The notes under the pieces were generated by a model. The model saw only the letters and a program-made list of their open reading frames with translations, was not told the DNA's origin and did no database searches. From assembly GCA_014879545.1 (NCBI GenBank), contig JACSRV010000100.1, positions 1 to 56,086 on the forward strand: 56,086 nucleotides of DNA, given 5' to 3'. Positions within the stretch are counted from its first letter, which is position 1. The number at the start of each line of letters is the position of its first letter. The DNA comes from Chitinophagaceae bacterium (lineage in GTDB: Bacteria > Bacteroidota > Bacteroidia > Chitinophagales > Chitinophagaceae). The translations under genes and the position numbers were made by a program. Positions 20,585 to 30,522 of the stretch are shown here, piece by piece.

Positions 20585-21451
20585 CTAACTCCGGGCCCCC
20601 TTCAGTGCCAGCCACACACGTTTAAAGTAGTCTTTGGCCCGCTTCAGAAAGGGTACATTGTTGTCCATGCCATTGCCACCCATATTCAGGGTATATTTCA
20701 TGAACGTAGAATTGGACATACCCCACTTGAACAGGAAGGTCACCGCCCCATTGTTGCGCTTCACCCTGCTGGTGGTCTTCGACATGAAGTGGTATGCCCT
20801 TGCCTTCGACACCCCCTTGAAGGTGCGCACACCATAATGCCACAACTTCATCATAAAGTCAGGGTCCGAGTACATACCGGGGCTGAACTCCACACTCAGA
20901 CCGCCCACGGCACACCACAGTTGCCGTGGCAACACCATAGGATACCAGTTCGATCCCTGCCAATCGGCAAACGATATCTTGTCAAATTCGCGCAGCAGCC
21001 CCTCCTCATCAAAATTGGCCTGGTCGGAACCAAAGTTGTACGGTGCGATCACGCAGGTGTTCTTGGTCACTTCGCGCTCTATGAGCGTGCCCGATACGCA
21101 CCACTTGATACCTTTCTGCTTTTGCACCTCTTCATACAAGTACTTGTCCCAGCCGGGGCAGAAGTAGTTATCGTCATCCGAAAGCACCAAATGGTCACAG
21201 GTGGCCAGCGATGACGGCAGATTGAATCCGTAGCATACCCCCACATTACCCTCAGAATGGGTGTGCAGGATGTTATTTGCCCTAACCCACTCCAGCGTGC
21301 CATCTGTTCCTTCGTTCACATGCACGATCACCTGATGCGGATAGACCGAGTTCTTCCGGATGCTTCCAAGGGTGATTTTCAGTATTTCCAGATTATTCCA
21401 CGATGGGATCAGGATGCTGAATAGGGGTAAACCGGTAGTTGGTGCGTTCAT
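20585..21451 (-). CDS. glycosyltransferase family 2
   Basis: FSILIPSWNNLEILKITLGSI; LVLSDDDNYFCPGWDKYL. Confidence 0.88.
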   Translation of the reverse strand: MNAPTTGLPLFSILIPSWNNLEILKITLGSIRKNSVYPHQVIVHVNEGTDGTLEWVRANNILHTHSEGNVGVCYGFNLPSSLATCDHLVLSDDDNYFCPGWDKYLYEEVQKQKGIKWCVSGTLIEREVTKNTCVIAPYNFGSDQANFDEEGLLREFDKISFADWQGSNWYPMVLPRQLWCAVGGLSVEFSPGMYSDPDFMMKLWHYGVRTFKGVSKARAYHFMSKTTSRVKRNNGAVTFLFKWGMSNSTFMKYTLNMGGNGMDNNVPFLKRAKDYFKRVWLALKGARS

Positions 21452-21526
21452 TTAACAAATGGTTTCTCTTAACAGATGGCAAAAGTCATAAATTTGCCGT
21501 TACTAAAAAACGATATTAGTTTTTTC

Positions 21527-22678
21527 ATGAACAAAATTAACCCGGCCAATGATCTGCCACTTATGGCCACCGGCGACGGTATTGTGCTCTTTCATCCGCA
21601 CATGCCCAAAAATGCCAAACAATATGTTTGCGACGTACTCGACACCCGCTGGATCGGTCAGGGTCCCCGCGTGGAACAGTTCGAGAACGAATTTGCGCAA
21701 CAGTTTGGCGGTGGTTGTGCGCCGCTGGCCGTAGGTTCCGGTACCGATGCCCTGCACCTTGCCTACCTTCTGGCCGATGTGAAGGAAGGTGACGAGGTCA
21801 TAGCGCCTGTCTTCACCTGCACCGCCACCAACATTCCCTTCCTCTACATGGGCGCAAAGATCCGCTTTGCTGATGTGGAGAAAGACACCTTCAATATTGA
21901 TACCGACCACGTAAGGTCACTCATCACACCCAAAACAAAGGCTATAGTTTGTGTGCACTATGGTGGCCTGCCCTGCAATATGGACGAGCTGCACCAGATG
22001 GGTCGCGAACACGGTATTCAGATCATTGAAGATGCCGCGCATGCGCTGGGTGCCACCTACAAAGGCAAAAAAGTAGGCGAGATGTCCGACTTCACCATGT
22101 TCTCTTTCCAGGCCATCAAGCATATCACTACGGCCGATGGGGGCATGCTCCTCATCAAAGACCGCGAGCTGCTTGAGAAGGCAAAACGCCTCCGTTGGTT
22201 CGGCATTGATCGCTCTGCCAAACAAATGGGTATCTGGGAGAACGACATTCGCGAAATAGGCTATAAATACCAGATGAACGATGTGGCCGCCGCCATGGGT
22301 ATTGCCGCGCTCGAAGAGTTTGAAGAGACCCTCGCGCTGCGCAAACGCCTGCTGCAACGTTACTTCGACAACCTGAAAGGTTTTGATGGCGTGCACTGTG
22401 TAGGTGCCGGCTATACCGACCGCGAACACGCCGCATGGATGATGACGGTGCTCGTTGAAGACCGCGCCCGCTTCCAGACCTATCTGCGCAGCCACCGCAT
22501 AGAAAGCGGACAGGTGCATTACCGCAACGACCGGTATTCCATATTCGGTGGTCGTCAGGAAGGTGCGTTCCCCAATATGGATAAGATAGAGAACAACTAC
22601 CTGGTCTTGCCACTACATACTAAAATGAATGAGGCCGATGTTGACTACATCTGCGAAAAGATAAAGATGGGCTGGTAA
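21527..22678 (+). CDS. DegT/DnrJ/EryC1/StrS family aminotransferase
   Basis: VGSGTDALHLAY; VHYGGLPCNMDEL; IIEDAAHALGATYKGKKVGEMSDFTMFSFQAIKHITTADGG. Confidence 0.92.
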   Translation: MNKINPANDLPLMATGDGIVLFHPHMPKNAKQYVCDVLDTRWIGQGPRVEQFENEFAQQFGGGCAPLAVGSGTDALHLAYLLADVKEGDEVIAPVFTCTATNIPFLYMGAKIRFADVEKDTFNIDTDHVRSLITPKTKAIVCVHYGGLPCNMDELHQMGREHGIQIIEDAAHALGATYKGKKVGEMSDFTMFSFQAIKHITTADGGMLLIKDRELLEKAKRLRWFGIDRSAKQMGIWENDIREIGYKYQMNDVAAAMGIAALEEFEETLALRKRLLQRYFDNLKGFDGVHCVGAGYTDREHAAWMMTVLVEDRARFQTYLRSHRIESGQVHYRNDRYSIFGGRQEGAFPNMDKIENNYLVLPLHTKMNEADVDYICEKIKMGW

Positions 22679-22696
22679 CAGCCCTTTTTTATTGGG

Positions 22697-24412
22697 CTAC
22701 GCGCACGGCTTCACGTCCACCACCCGCACTTGTAGTCGGGTAGTGCCGTTATATTCGTTCTCTTCTATGTTGTACAACATATCGAACGGACCACCACGCA
22801 CGATGTCTATTTTTTCGCCCAAACCAAAACCAATGCCATCCACAATAGAGCCGTTGCGCTGATGCGCCACCAGCCTCAGGTGTTGGTCCTTTACCACCGA
22901 CGATGAACCCTGATAGTCATACATGCGACGGGTAAGGAACACAGGTTTCATATTGGCCGGACCAAACGGCTCAAACTGCTTCACAATGTTGTAGAATGAC
23001 GGCTTCACCAGCGACAGCGGTATCTCTGCGTCAATCTCTATTTCGGGCACTTGCTGGTCAGCAGTGATGCGCTCGGCCACTATCTCTTCAAACTTGTCTA
23101 TGAACTCGCCTACACGCTTTTCGTCAAGGGTCATACCTGCGGCAAAGCAGTGTCCGCCGTAGTTCTCCAATATGTCGCGGCACTCGTGTATGGCTTCATA
23201 AATATTGAAACCCGATACCGACCTCGCCGATCCCGTAGCCTTGCCGTTGGCCGATGTAAGCACTATCGTGGGCCGGTAATAATGATCTATAAGGCGAGAG
23301 GCCACAATACCCACCACTCCCTTGTGCCAGTGCGATCTGAACAACACGGTCGACTTCTTCAGTCGTTCGTCTTTGTGGTCATTCAGTATGGCCAGCGCCT
23401 CTTCTGTTATATTCTTGTCTATCTCTTTGCGGTCATCGTTGTCCGAGTGTAGTGCGGCTGCCAGTGCAGGTATCTTCTCGGGGTCGCACTCTATAAAGAA
23501 CTCCACTGCCTTCTTGGCATCGTCCATACGGCCGGCTGCATTCACGCGCGGACCTATCACAAACACCAGGTCTGAAATAGACAATGCCTTCTGCACACCA
23601 CCCAGGTCCTTCAGCGTGGCAATGGCCAGGCAAGGCGATTCGTTGATCTGCTTCACACCATAGTGCGCCAGTATCCTGTTCTCACCGTCTATCGGCACTA
23701 TGTCGGCGGCAATACTCGTGGCCACAAGATCCAGGTATTGATATACCTTTTCCATCGGCAGTTTCCACTTTATTGCCAGTCCGCTTATCAGCTTAAAACC
23801 TATGCCACATCCGCTCAGCTCCTTATAAGGATACGGACAGTCGCTTTGTTTGGGGTTCAGTATCGCATAGGCCGGCGGCAGGGTGGCATCGGGTAAGTGG
23901 TGATCGCACACGATCACTTCTATACCCAGCGACTGCGCATAGGCTATCATCTCCACCGACTTGATCCCGCAGTCCAGCGTTATCATCAGTGTGTAACCGT
24001 TGCGGTGCGCATGGTCTATGCCGGCTTTAGAGATACCATATCCTTCGCGGTACCTGTGCGGTATGTAATAAGAAAGTTCGCCCTTGTAGTTATTCTTAAG
24101 GAAGCTGTACACCAGCGATACAGCGGTAGTGCCATCCACATCGTAGTCGCCATAAACAAGTATACGCTCATGCCACTCTATAGCCTCGCTGATGCGGTCC
24201 ACCGCCTTCTTCATCCCCTTCATCAGAAACGGATCGTGCAGGTGCGATAACTCGGGGCGAAAGAACAGTCTTGCGCTTTCGTAGTCCTTTATACCACGCA
24301 CAGCAAGCAACCTGCAGAGTGCGGGCTGCACCTGCAGGGCATTATACAGTTCGTTCACCACTGCCTCATCGGCCGGCTTTATCGTCCATCTCTTATCGGG
24401 CTTCATTCCCAA
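22697..24412 (-). CDS. recJ: single-stranded-DNA-specific exonuclease RecJ
   Basis: ILVYGDYDVDGTTAVSLVY; VIVCDHHLPD; VNAAGRMDDAKKAVEF; GGHCFAAGMT. Confidence 0.95.
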   Translation of the reverse strand: MGMKPDKRWTIKPADEAVVNELYNALQVQPALCRLLAVRGIKDYESARLFFRPELSHLHDPFLMKGMKKAVDRISEAIEWHERILVYGDYDVDGTTAVSLVYSFLKNNYKGELSYYIPHRYREGYGISKAGIDHAHRNGYTLMITLDCGIKSVEMIAYAQSLGIEVIVCDHHLPDATLPPAYAILNPKQSDCPYPYKELSGCGIGFKLISGLAIKWKLPMEKVYQYLDLVATSIAADIVPIDGENRILAHYGVKQINESPCLAIATLKDLGGVQKALSISDLVFVIGPRVNAAGRMDDAKKAVEFFIECDPEKIPALAAALHSDNDDRKEIDKNITEEALAILNDHKDERLKKSTVLFRSHWHKGVVGIVASRLIDHYYRPTIVLTSANGKATGSARSVSGFNIYEAIHECRDILENYGGHCFAAGMTLDEKRVGEFIDKFEEIVAERITADQQVPEIEIDAEIPLSLVKPSFYNIVKQFEPFGPANMKPVFLTRRMYDYQGSSSVVKDQHLRLVAHQRNGSIVDGIGFGLGEKIDIVRGGPFDMLYNIEENEYNGTTRLQVRVVDVKPCA

Positions 24413-25772
24413 AATCCAGTTGTTGCACCTCTGCGTGATATGCTGTTATCCATTGTCCCAGCGACTCGCAGAAACTGCTGTTCTCTATATTCACAAAATA
24501 ATCACCCTGCTTCATTATCTGTTCCAGCAGCTTGTCTTGTGCCTGAATGCACTGTATAGCGGTATTATACGGTATGTGGCTGAACGACACCATCTCATAC
24601 ACCGATATGAATCGGTCGGGATAACGGTTGCCCAGCTCTTTTTCTATCTTCTTGCGCTCCAGGAATTTCGGATCGGCCACCTTGTCGCGCATCTCTGTAA
24701 AATTGTTCAGTGCGAGGTTGGCAACAGCGTCTCCGTTGGGTTTCCGCTTGCGTTCATATTCTTTCAATATTGTGGCCCAGTCGTCGCCATATGTTTCCAT
24801 AAGAGAGGCCAGCACCGTGCAGTCCTCAAAACCCGCGTTCATACCCTGGCCGTAGAAAGGCACTATGGCATGTGCCGCATCGCCTATCAGCGCGCTCTTG
24901 TCTTTATAGTGCCACGGGAAGATGTGCGTGGTGATGAGCGATGATGTAGGATTGGTGAAGAAGTCTTCTATCAGTCCCGGCATCAGCGCTTTCGCGTCGG
25001 CAAACTGTGTGTCGAACAGTTGATGCACATCCGCTTCGGTCTTTAGCTTTTCAAAAGACACTTCTCCTTCAAACGGCATGAACATCGTACACGTAAATGT
25101 GCCGTCTGTGTTAGGCAGCGCTATCATCATGTACTTGCCGCGCGGCCAAATGTGCAGCGCCTCTTTCTCCATCATCCACTCGCCGTTGTTGCCCGGCAAT
25201 ATGGCCAGTTCTTTGTAGCCATACTCCAGGTAGTGCTGCGAACTGTTCACACGGTCCATGTGGCTATAGCTGTTGCGCAGCGCCGAGAACGCGCCGTCTG
25301 CACCAAACAGCAGATCGGCATGTACTGTCTTTTCTTCTCCGTTGTGGTTGAAGCGCAGCGTATTGGTTGCTACATCCACATGCGCACACCTGTGCTCAAA
25401 ATGGATCTTCGCACCATGTTCCTCCGCCAGCGTCATCAGCTTGCGGTTCAGTTCGCCGCGGCTCACCGAGTAGATGGCCTCATTGTTTCGGCTATATGGC
25501 TGAAACGCGGTCTGCCCGTCGGGCTGATGCAGGTAGCGACCATACATCGGTATGGCCAGTGGCTCCATTTCCTGCCTCAGTCCGGCAAGGTCCAGTGCTT
25601 TCCATCCGCGGGCACTCATGGCCAGATTGATGGAGCGACCTGCCGAGATCGACGCCTTGCGCATATCGGTGCGGCGTTCATACACCGACACCTCATAGCC
25701 TTTCTTCCTCAGTATTATTGCAAGCAGCGACCCCACGAGTCCTGCACCAAGTATTGTTACGTTGCGTGACAT
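24393..25772 (-). CDS. kmo: kynurenine 3-monooxygenase family FAD-dependent enzyme
   Basis: GAGLVGSLLAIILRKKGYEVSVYERRTDMR...SINLAMSARGWKAL; LIGDAAHAIVPFYGQGMNAGFEDC. Confidence 0.9.
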   Translation of the reverse strand: MSRNVTILGAGLVGSLLAIILRKKGYEVSVYERRTDMRKASISAGRSINLAMSARGWKALDLAGLRQEMEPLAIPMYGRYLHQPDGQTAFQPYSRNNEAIYSVSRGELNRKLMTLAEEHGAKIHFEHRCAHVDVATNTLRFNHNGEEKTVHADLLFGADGAFSALRNSYSHMDRVNSSQHYLEYGYKELAILPGNNGEWMMEKEALHIWPRGKYMMIALPNTDGTFTCTMFMPFEGEVSFEKLKTEADVHQLFDTQFADAKALMPGLIEDFFTNPTSSLITTHIFPWHYKDKSALIGDAAHAIVPFYGQGMNAGFEDCTVLASLMETYGDDWATILKEYERKRKPNGDAVANLALNNFTEMRDKVADPKFLERKKIEKELGNRYPDRFISVYEMVSFSHIPYNTAIQCIQAQDKLLEQIMKQGDYFVNIENSSFCESLGQWITAYHAEVQQLDFGNEAR

Positions 25773-25871
25773 ATTATCAGTTGGTAAAAGTATAAAAAAT
25801 CAAGGCACGGCACGCATGACATCTGTCACCACACACATATATACTGCGTCTATACAGTTGATGTGTCTGTT

Positions 25872-26777
25872 TTACGGCACATAACTATACGTTGCATAGA
25901 TCATGGGGTTCAGAAAGTAGCCGCCCTTGCGGGGTGCGGCAGCATCGTCAAACCATTCCCACTCTTTGGAAAAGGGCTTGCGGCTATACGTGCGCGATGG
26001 TTTGCCATAGCCTGTTGTAAGGCCCGGCACCTGGCCGTTATAGGCCGTCACCTCAGGGTGCTTCTCCGATCCCAGCACCTGCTGTGTATTGCCATGACCC
26101 GATATCCACTCCATAGATATGAACAGACCTTCGTTCACCGGTATGCGCAGTGCCGACAGGTCCACACGCACCCACGAATCCGGCCTGGTGGCGGCAACAA
26201 TTATGTTGCTGTCGGTCAGCTCACGGCCCGGCAGCGAGTCCCACTCATACACATGCACCCTGAAGCGGGTGCGCCAGTCGCCATCGCCGGTTATGTATAC
26301 AAACACCTCTTTCAGCACACCATCGTGCGCGGTATCGGCTTTCAGTTTTATGGCCGTCTCGGCGCCATAGTTGCGGTAGCACTCGCCATCGTGGTGCAGT
26401 TGCCTGCGGCTGTTGCCCAGCGTGGCGGTGCGTGCTTTTCCCTTGCGGCCCGTTATCGCTACTTCGCGCAGTGCGGTTGCCTGGCTGTTCAGCGTCACCA
26501 TTATCGAATCTGCCGGCAGACCGGCAACCGGCAGCTCTTTCTTTTCATAGCCCATGCAGAAGAACACCAGCGTCTGCACCTCTGCCGCATCGGCGGTGAA
26601 TGCAAAGGCGCCGTTCTCATCGGTATATACGCCCTGCGCCTTGTCCTTTACCTGCACTATGGCAAAGGGTATGCCCCGGTGCTGCCGGTCGGTGATGCGG
26701 CCCACAAACACCCTGGGCTGCGCAGCGGCAGTAAGGGCAAGCACCCACAGACTGATAATGAGGATCGTACGCATCAT
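25872..26777 (-). CDS. carboxypeptidase-like regulatory domain protein, secreted
   Basis: FVGRITDRQHRGIPFAIVQVKDKAQGVYTDENGAFAFTAD. Confidence 0.65.
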   Translation of the reverse strand: MMRTILIISLWVLALTAAAQPRVFVGRITDRQHRGIPFAIVQVKDKAQGVYTDENGAFAFTADAAEVQTLVFFCMGYEKKELPVAGLPADSIMVTLNSQATALREVAITGRKGKARTATLGNSRRQLHHDGECYRNYGAETAIKLKADTAHDGVLKEVFVYITGDGDWRTRFRVHVYEWDSLPGRELTDSNIIVAATRPDSWVRVDLSALRIPVNEGLFISMEWISGHGNTQQVLGSEKHPEVTAYNGQVPGLTTGYGKPSRTYSRKPFSKEWEWFDDAAAPRKGGYFLNPMIYATYSYVP

Positions 26778-26801
26778 AAATTATTTGGGTTCACGGCCGC
26801 A

Positions 26802-28625
26802 TCACAACTGTGTGCGCATCTCGGCCAGTCGGTGGCGGGCTACCTGCACAAATGTGCTGCCCGGATAGTCTATCACCAATTGTTCGTAATAGGTTTTTGC
26901 TTCCTGCGGTTGGTGCAGTTCTGTGTCATAGATCTCTGCCATCTTAAAGACAGCATCATCGCCCAGCACATCCTTGCCATGCTTGTTCACCACTTCCCTC
27001 AGGTAGGTAATGGCCGTGGGGAAGTCGCGGTGTTTTATGGCCAGTCGGGCATGCATCATCACTATATCATCGGCCAGCGGATGTTTGGGCCATGCCTTGG
27101 CTATGCTGTCTATCAGCGCCGCGGCCTGTGTATCCTTGTTCTGGAACATCAGCAGTCCGGCGGTGGCAAACCGTTGCAGCGGCGCGGTATTGCTGTCTTC
27201 CACATTCTCGGTTATCAGCACCGACAGGTCTATCGCGTCATTGGCTATCAGGTTCGATGTGCCCGACTTCAGTATGCCCAGCAGCTTCTGTGCCAGATCG
27301 AAGTCGCCGCGATAAAACGCCAGCCGCGCATTGCGGAAGCGGGCATCCTCGGCTGCTACGTCCTGCTTGTAGTCTTTTTCCACCTGACTATACGTGAGCG
27401 ATGCGTCCCATATCTTGCCGTCCAGCAAGTAGTAGTCGCCCAGTTGCAGTTTGAAGACAGACATCATGTTGCGGCGGGTATCCGGCTCGGCCACACTGCG
27501 CTTCAATGCCTCTATGGCTTTTTTCACATTATGTCCATACAGTGCCAGCAGCTTCGCGTAGTCCGATGCCGTCTTCATCGTGTAGTGCTTCGGATAGTCG
27601 GTCAGGAAGGTATCATACATGGCCGTCAGTGCGGCAACATCCTCGGCCGTGCGTGCCTCGTTCAGCTCCAGGCGGTTCAGTGCCGCAGCCAACTTCTCGC
27701 TGCGTGCCATTATGAAATAAGGCGCCTCGGTGCCCTTGGCAATGATGCCGTCGAACGCGCGTGTAGCAATATCAAACTGGCGGGCGGCAATAGCGGTGCG
27801 TGCAAAATCCATCACCCTGCGGCCTCCCTCCTGGTTACGTTCGTCTATGGCCTCTATCTGCATCAGCGCGCCATCCCAGTCGTCTTTCTGTGTATATACC
27901 CAGGTCAGTATCTCGCCATAGTAGCTGTTGGATGGCTCCTTGTTGATCTTCGCCACAATGGCTTTCTGCACCTGCTGCAGCTTTTTTTGGTCGGTGCCCA
28001 CTATCTCCAGCAGCATTTCCTTGGCCTGGTCGGCGGTCATAAACACACTGGGACCACCACGCAGCAACGACTCCACTGTCTTTTCCATGTTGCCGGTCTT
28101 GGCATACAGCATGGCCAGCGGCCTGCCATACATCGGCGGATTGCCCAGCAACTGCAACGCCCGCTCGTAGGTGAGAATGGCGTAATCATCGCGGCCTATG
28201 TCAGTGAACATCTTCGCTATGTTACCCGTGAAGATATCATCACCATTCAGCATATTGATGACGCTGTCATACTGCACTTTCGACTTTTCGGGTTTGCCCG
28301 CCTTGTCATATACCTGCCCCAGTTCCAGGTTCATCTCCGGACTGCGAATACCCCTCGGGTACATGGCGGCCTTCTTTTCCACCAGCTTTTCGGCCTGTTT
28401 GAATTTACTTGCCTCCAGCAGCGTATTCAGGTAGTCGTGATATACCGAATCGGGTTTGGTCTTATACAACTCGGCAAAAATGCCGATGGCCTCATCATAT
28501 TTCTTTTCCGCGGCATAGCGGCGGGCCGTTTCAGCGTCCTGCTGCGCCCACGCACTGCCGCCCGAAAGCAGCAGCACCCACACACATATCCCTATCCATT
28601 TTGCTATGTTTCCCCTGGTTGTCAT
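26802..28625 (-). CDS. tetratricopeptide-repeat protein
   Basis: 607 aa, signal peptide, multiple TPR-like helices. Confidence 0.8.
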   Translation of the reverse strand: MTTRGNIAKWIGICVWVLLLSGGSAWAQQDAETARRYAAEKKYDEAIGIFAELYKTKPDSVYHDYLNTLLEASKFKQAEKLVEKKAAMYPRGIRSPEMNLELGQVYDKAGKPEKSKVQYDSVINMLNGDDIFTGNIAKMFTDIGRDDYAILTYERALQLLGNPPMYGRPLAMLYAKTGNMEKTVESLLRGGPSVFMTADQAKEMLLEIVGTDQKKLQQVQKAIVAKINKEPSNSYYGEILTWVYTQKDDWDGALMQIEAIDERNQEGGRRVMDFARTAIAARQFDIATRAFDGIIAKGTEAPYFIMARSEKLAAALNRLELNEARTAEDVAALTAMYDTFLTDYPKHYTMKTASDYAKLLALYGHNVKKAIEALKRSVAEPDTRRNMMSVFKLQLGDYYLLDGKIWDASLTYSQVEKDYKQDVAAEDARFRNARLAFYRGDFDLAQKLLGILKSGTSNLIANDAIDLSVLITENVEDSNTAPLQRFATAGLLMFQNKDTQAAALIDSIAKAWPKHPLADDIVMMHARLAIKHRDFPTAITYLREVVNKHGKDVLGDDAVFKMAEIYDTELHQPQEAKTYYEQLVIDYPGSTFVQVARHRLAEMRTQL

Positions 28626-28999
28626 ACCTCGTTCTCAAATGTAGCATTTATTGCCATTGGTGTCTCTTAGCGAATTTATAAATATGGTCGCCCAACCGGC
28701 GGGGCTACCTCAAAAACTCCCGTTTTTAAAAAAGTTGTTGCGGGTAAAATATGCCAAACCAGCGCTGAAGATCAATGCCTTACACAACTCCCGCCGGTAC
28801 AAAAACTCTCAAAAAACTCCCACGCTATCAGCGGTGTACTGTATGCGGCCCCGGGCCACAAACGGCATACACCATGCCTGCGCGCGCTAAAGGTAACTCC
28901 ATGCCTCAAAACAGGCAATTCAAATATCTGTGATACTACGAAAAGTGCCATGTCATAAAAACGGCGGTTTGTCTGTTGTTCAGCCACCCCTATCCCCTC

Positions 29000-29122
29000 C
29001 CTGCCTACCGGTCAGGCAGGCTTCGCAGCAGGGGGAGTGGGAGAATGAGCGCGGTTGTGACCTGAAACATCCTGCCTTCGGCAGGCAAGGCGACCTGCGG
29101 CAGACGGGTCTATCTGCGGCAG
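29000..29122. repeat. cluster of short GC-rich palindromes (REP-like)
   Basis: CCTGCCTaccggtcAGGCAGG (29000-29020), CCTGCCttcGGCAGG (29071-29085), CTGCGGCAG twice (29095-29103, 29114-29122). Confidence 0.65.
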
Positions 29123-29142
29123 GCAAGTTGCGCTAAAAATAA

Positions 29143-30522
29143 TTGTCCGTTACTACGCCTTTGTGTAAATTTATATTTGTGCGCATCCTTCAAAAACTCT
29201 ACCTCACTATTTTGCCGGCCATATTTGCCGTCATGGCGCATGCACAAGTGAATATTATTACCACAATTGCAGGGAAGACTCCTTATGGGTTTAGTGGCGA
29301 TGGCGGACCGGCAACTAATGCACAGTTGAAAGCGCCATATAGGATTTGCCCAGACCAATTAGGGAATATACATATTGCTGACGCATTAAATCATAGAATA
29401 CGGTCAGTATCAGCATCCGGTGTTATCGCAACTACTGTGGGCAAAGGCTCTGCGGGGTTCTCTGGTGATGGTGGTGATGCGATAAGCGCTGAAATAGAAG
29501 TTCCTCAAGGAGTATTTGTTGACAAAAACAATAATCTGCTCATTTGCGATGGAGTAAATAACAGGATACGGAAAGTCGATTTGTCAACTGGCATAATCAG
29601 CACAATAGTTGGCACTGGCATTGGAGGAAACGGGGGAGATGGAGGAGCGGCAACGAGTGCGGAGTTAAACGGACCCGTTGGCATATGTACGGATAAGGAT
29701 GGAAATATTTTTATTGCTGATTGGAGAAATAAGAAAGTGAGAGTAGTGAAATCTCTAACGAATGAAATCACAACTTTTGCCGGAACAGGTGGTGGTGGTT
29801 TCTCGGGAGATGGTGGGCCAGCTAATAACGCTACAATCGATGGGCCAGAGCAAGTATTTGCTGACACAAATGGAAACATACTTATTGCAGACCAATACAA
29901 TCATCGCATCAGAAAGGTCGATCGCGTTACTCAAATTATCACAACCATAGCAGGAAACGGAACCGCAGGATATTCAGGAGACGGAGGACTTGCGGTAAAT
30001 GCCAAACTGAATCAGCCGACTGGACTATTTGTAGATAAGCAAAACAATATTTACGTAGCAGAATATGGCAATGGAACTGTCCGAAAAATAGATGGATCAA
30101 CAGGCATCATAACAACCGTTGCCGGTACCGGTGTTACCGGATTCTCCGGCGATGGTGGGCCCGCAACTAATGCGAAACTATTTTGCAGTGATGTATTTGT
30201 AGATAGTTTTGGCAACCTCATCATAGCAGACTATGAGAATAACAGAATAAGGAAAGTTAGTAGCGGTGTTGCCGTGACAGATATAGATAAAGCGGTTGAG
30301 GCGAAGTTGTTTCCCAACCCTACAACCTGTATGTTTTCGGTGCAGGTACCAGCTGGTCTTGCACTGCTTACTATTTACAATATCGGAGGGGTGGCCGTTC
30401 TCTCACAAACCATAACTACAGGCACTGCTGAGGTAGATCTTTCGGGTTTTCCATCCGGCATTTACCTGGTGTATGTGCGGAGTGGTGATAAGCTTTATGC
30501 AAATAAGGTATTGAAACAATGA
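29143..30522 (+). CDS. NHL-repeat protein 1 with T9SS type A sorting domain
   Basis: repeats ITTIAGxGxxGxSGDGGPATNAxL...VDxxGNxxIADxxNxRIRKV; C-terminal AKLFPNPTT...GIYLVYVRSGDKLYANKVLKQ; start uncertain (TTG 29143 or GTG 29179). Confidence 0.88.
   Translation: MSVTTPLCKFIFVRILQKLYLTILPAIFAVMAHAQVNIITTIAGKTPYGFSGDGGPATNAQLKAPYRICPDQLGNIHIADALNHRIRSVSASGVIATTVGKGSAGFSGDGGDAISAEIEVPQGVFVDKNNNLLICDGVNNRIRKVDLSTGIISTIVGTGIGGNGGDGGAATSAELNGPVGICTDKDGNIFIADWRNKKVRVVKSLTNEITTFAGTGGGGFSGDGGPANNATIDGPEQVFADTNGNILIADQYNHRIRKVDRVTQIITTIAGNGTAGYSGDGGLAVNAKLNQPTGLFVDKQNNIYVAEYGNGTVRKIDGSTGIITTVAGTGVTGFSGDGGPATNAKLFCSDVFVDSFGNLIIADYENNRIRKVSSGVAVTDIDKAVEAKLFPNPTTCMFSVQVPAGLALLTIYNIGGVAVLSQTITTGTAEVDLSGFPSGIYLVYVRSGDKLYANKVLKQ

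Noticed and set aside
22680-22696. AGCCC...GGGCT hairpin after the aminotransferase gene
   Set aside because: Only a 5-bp stem with the T-run in the loop; too weak to call a terminator.
25863-28670. 935-aa + strand ORF antisense to two genes
   Set aside because: Translation is low-complexity Q/H/R/L/Y-rich with no recognisable fold and mirrors codon bias of the well-supported TPR and carboxypeptidase-like genes on the minus strand.
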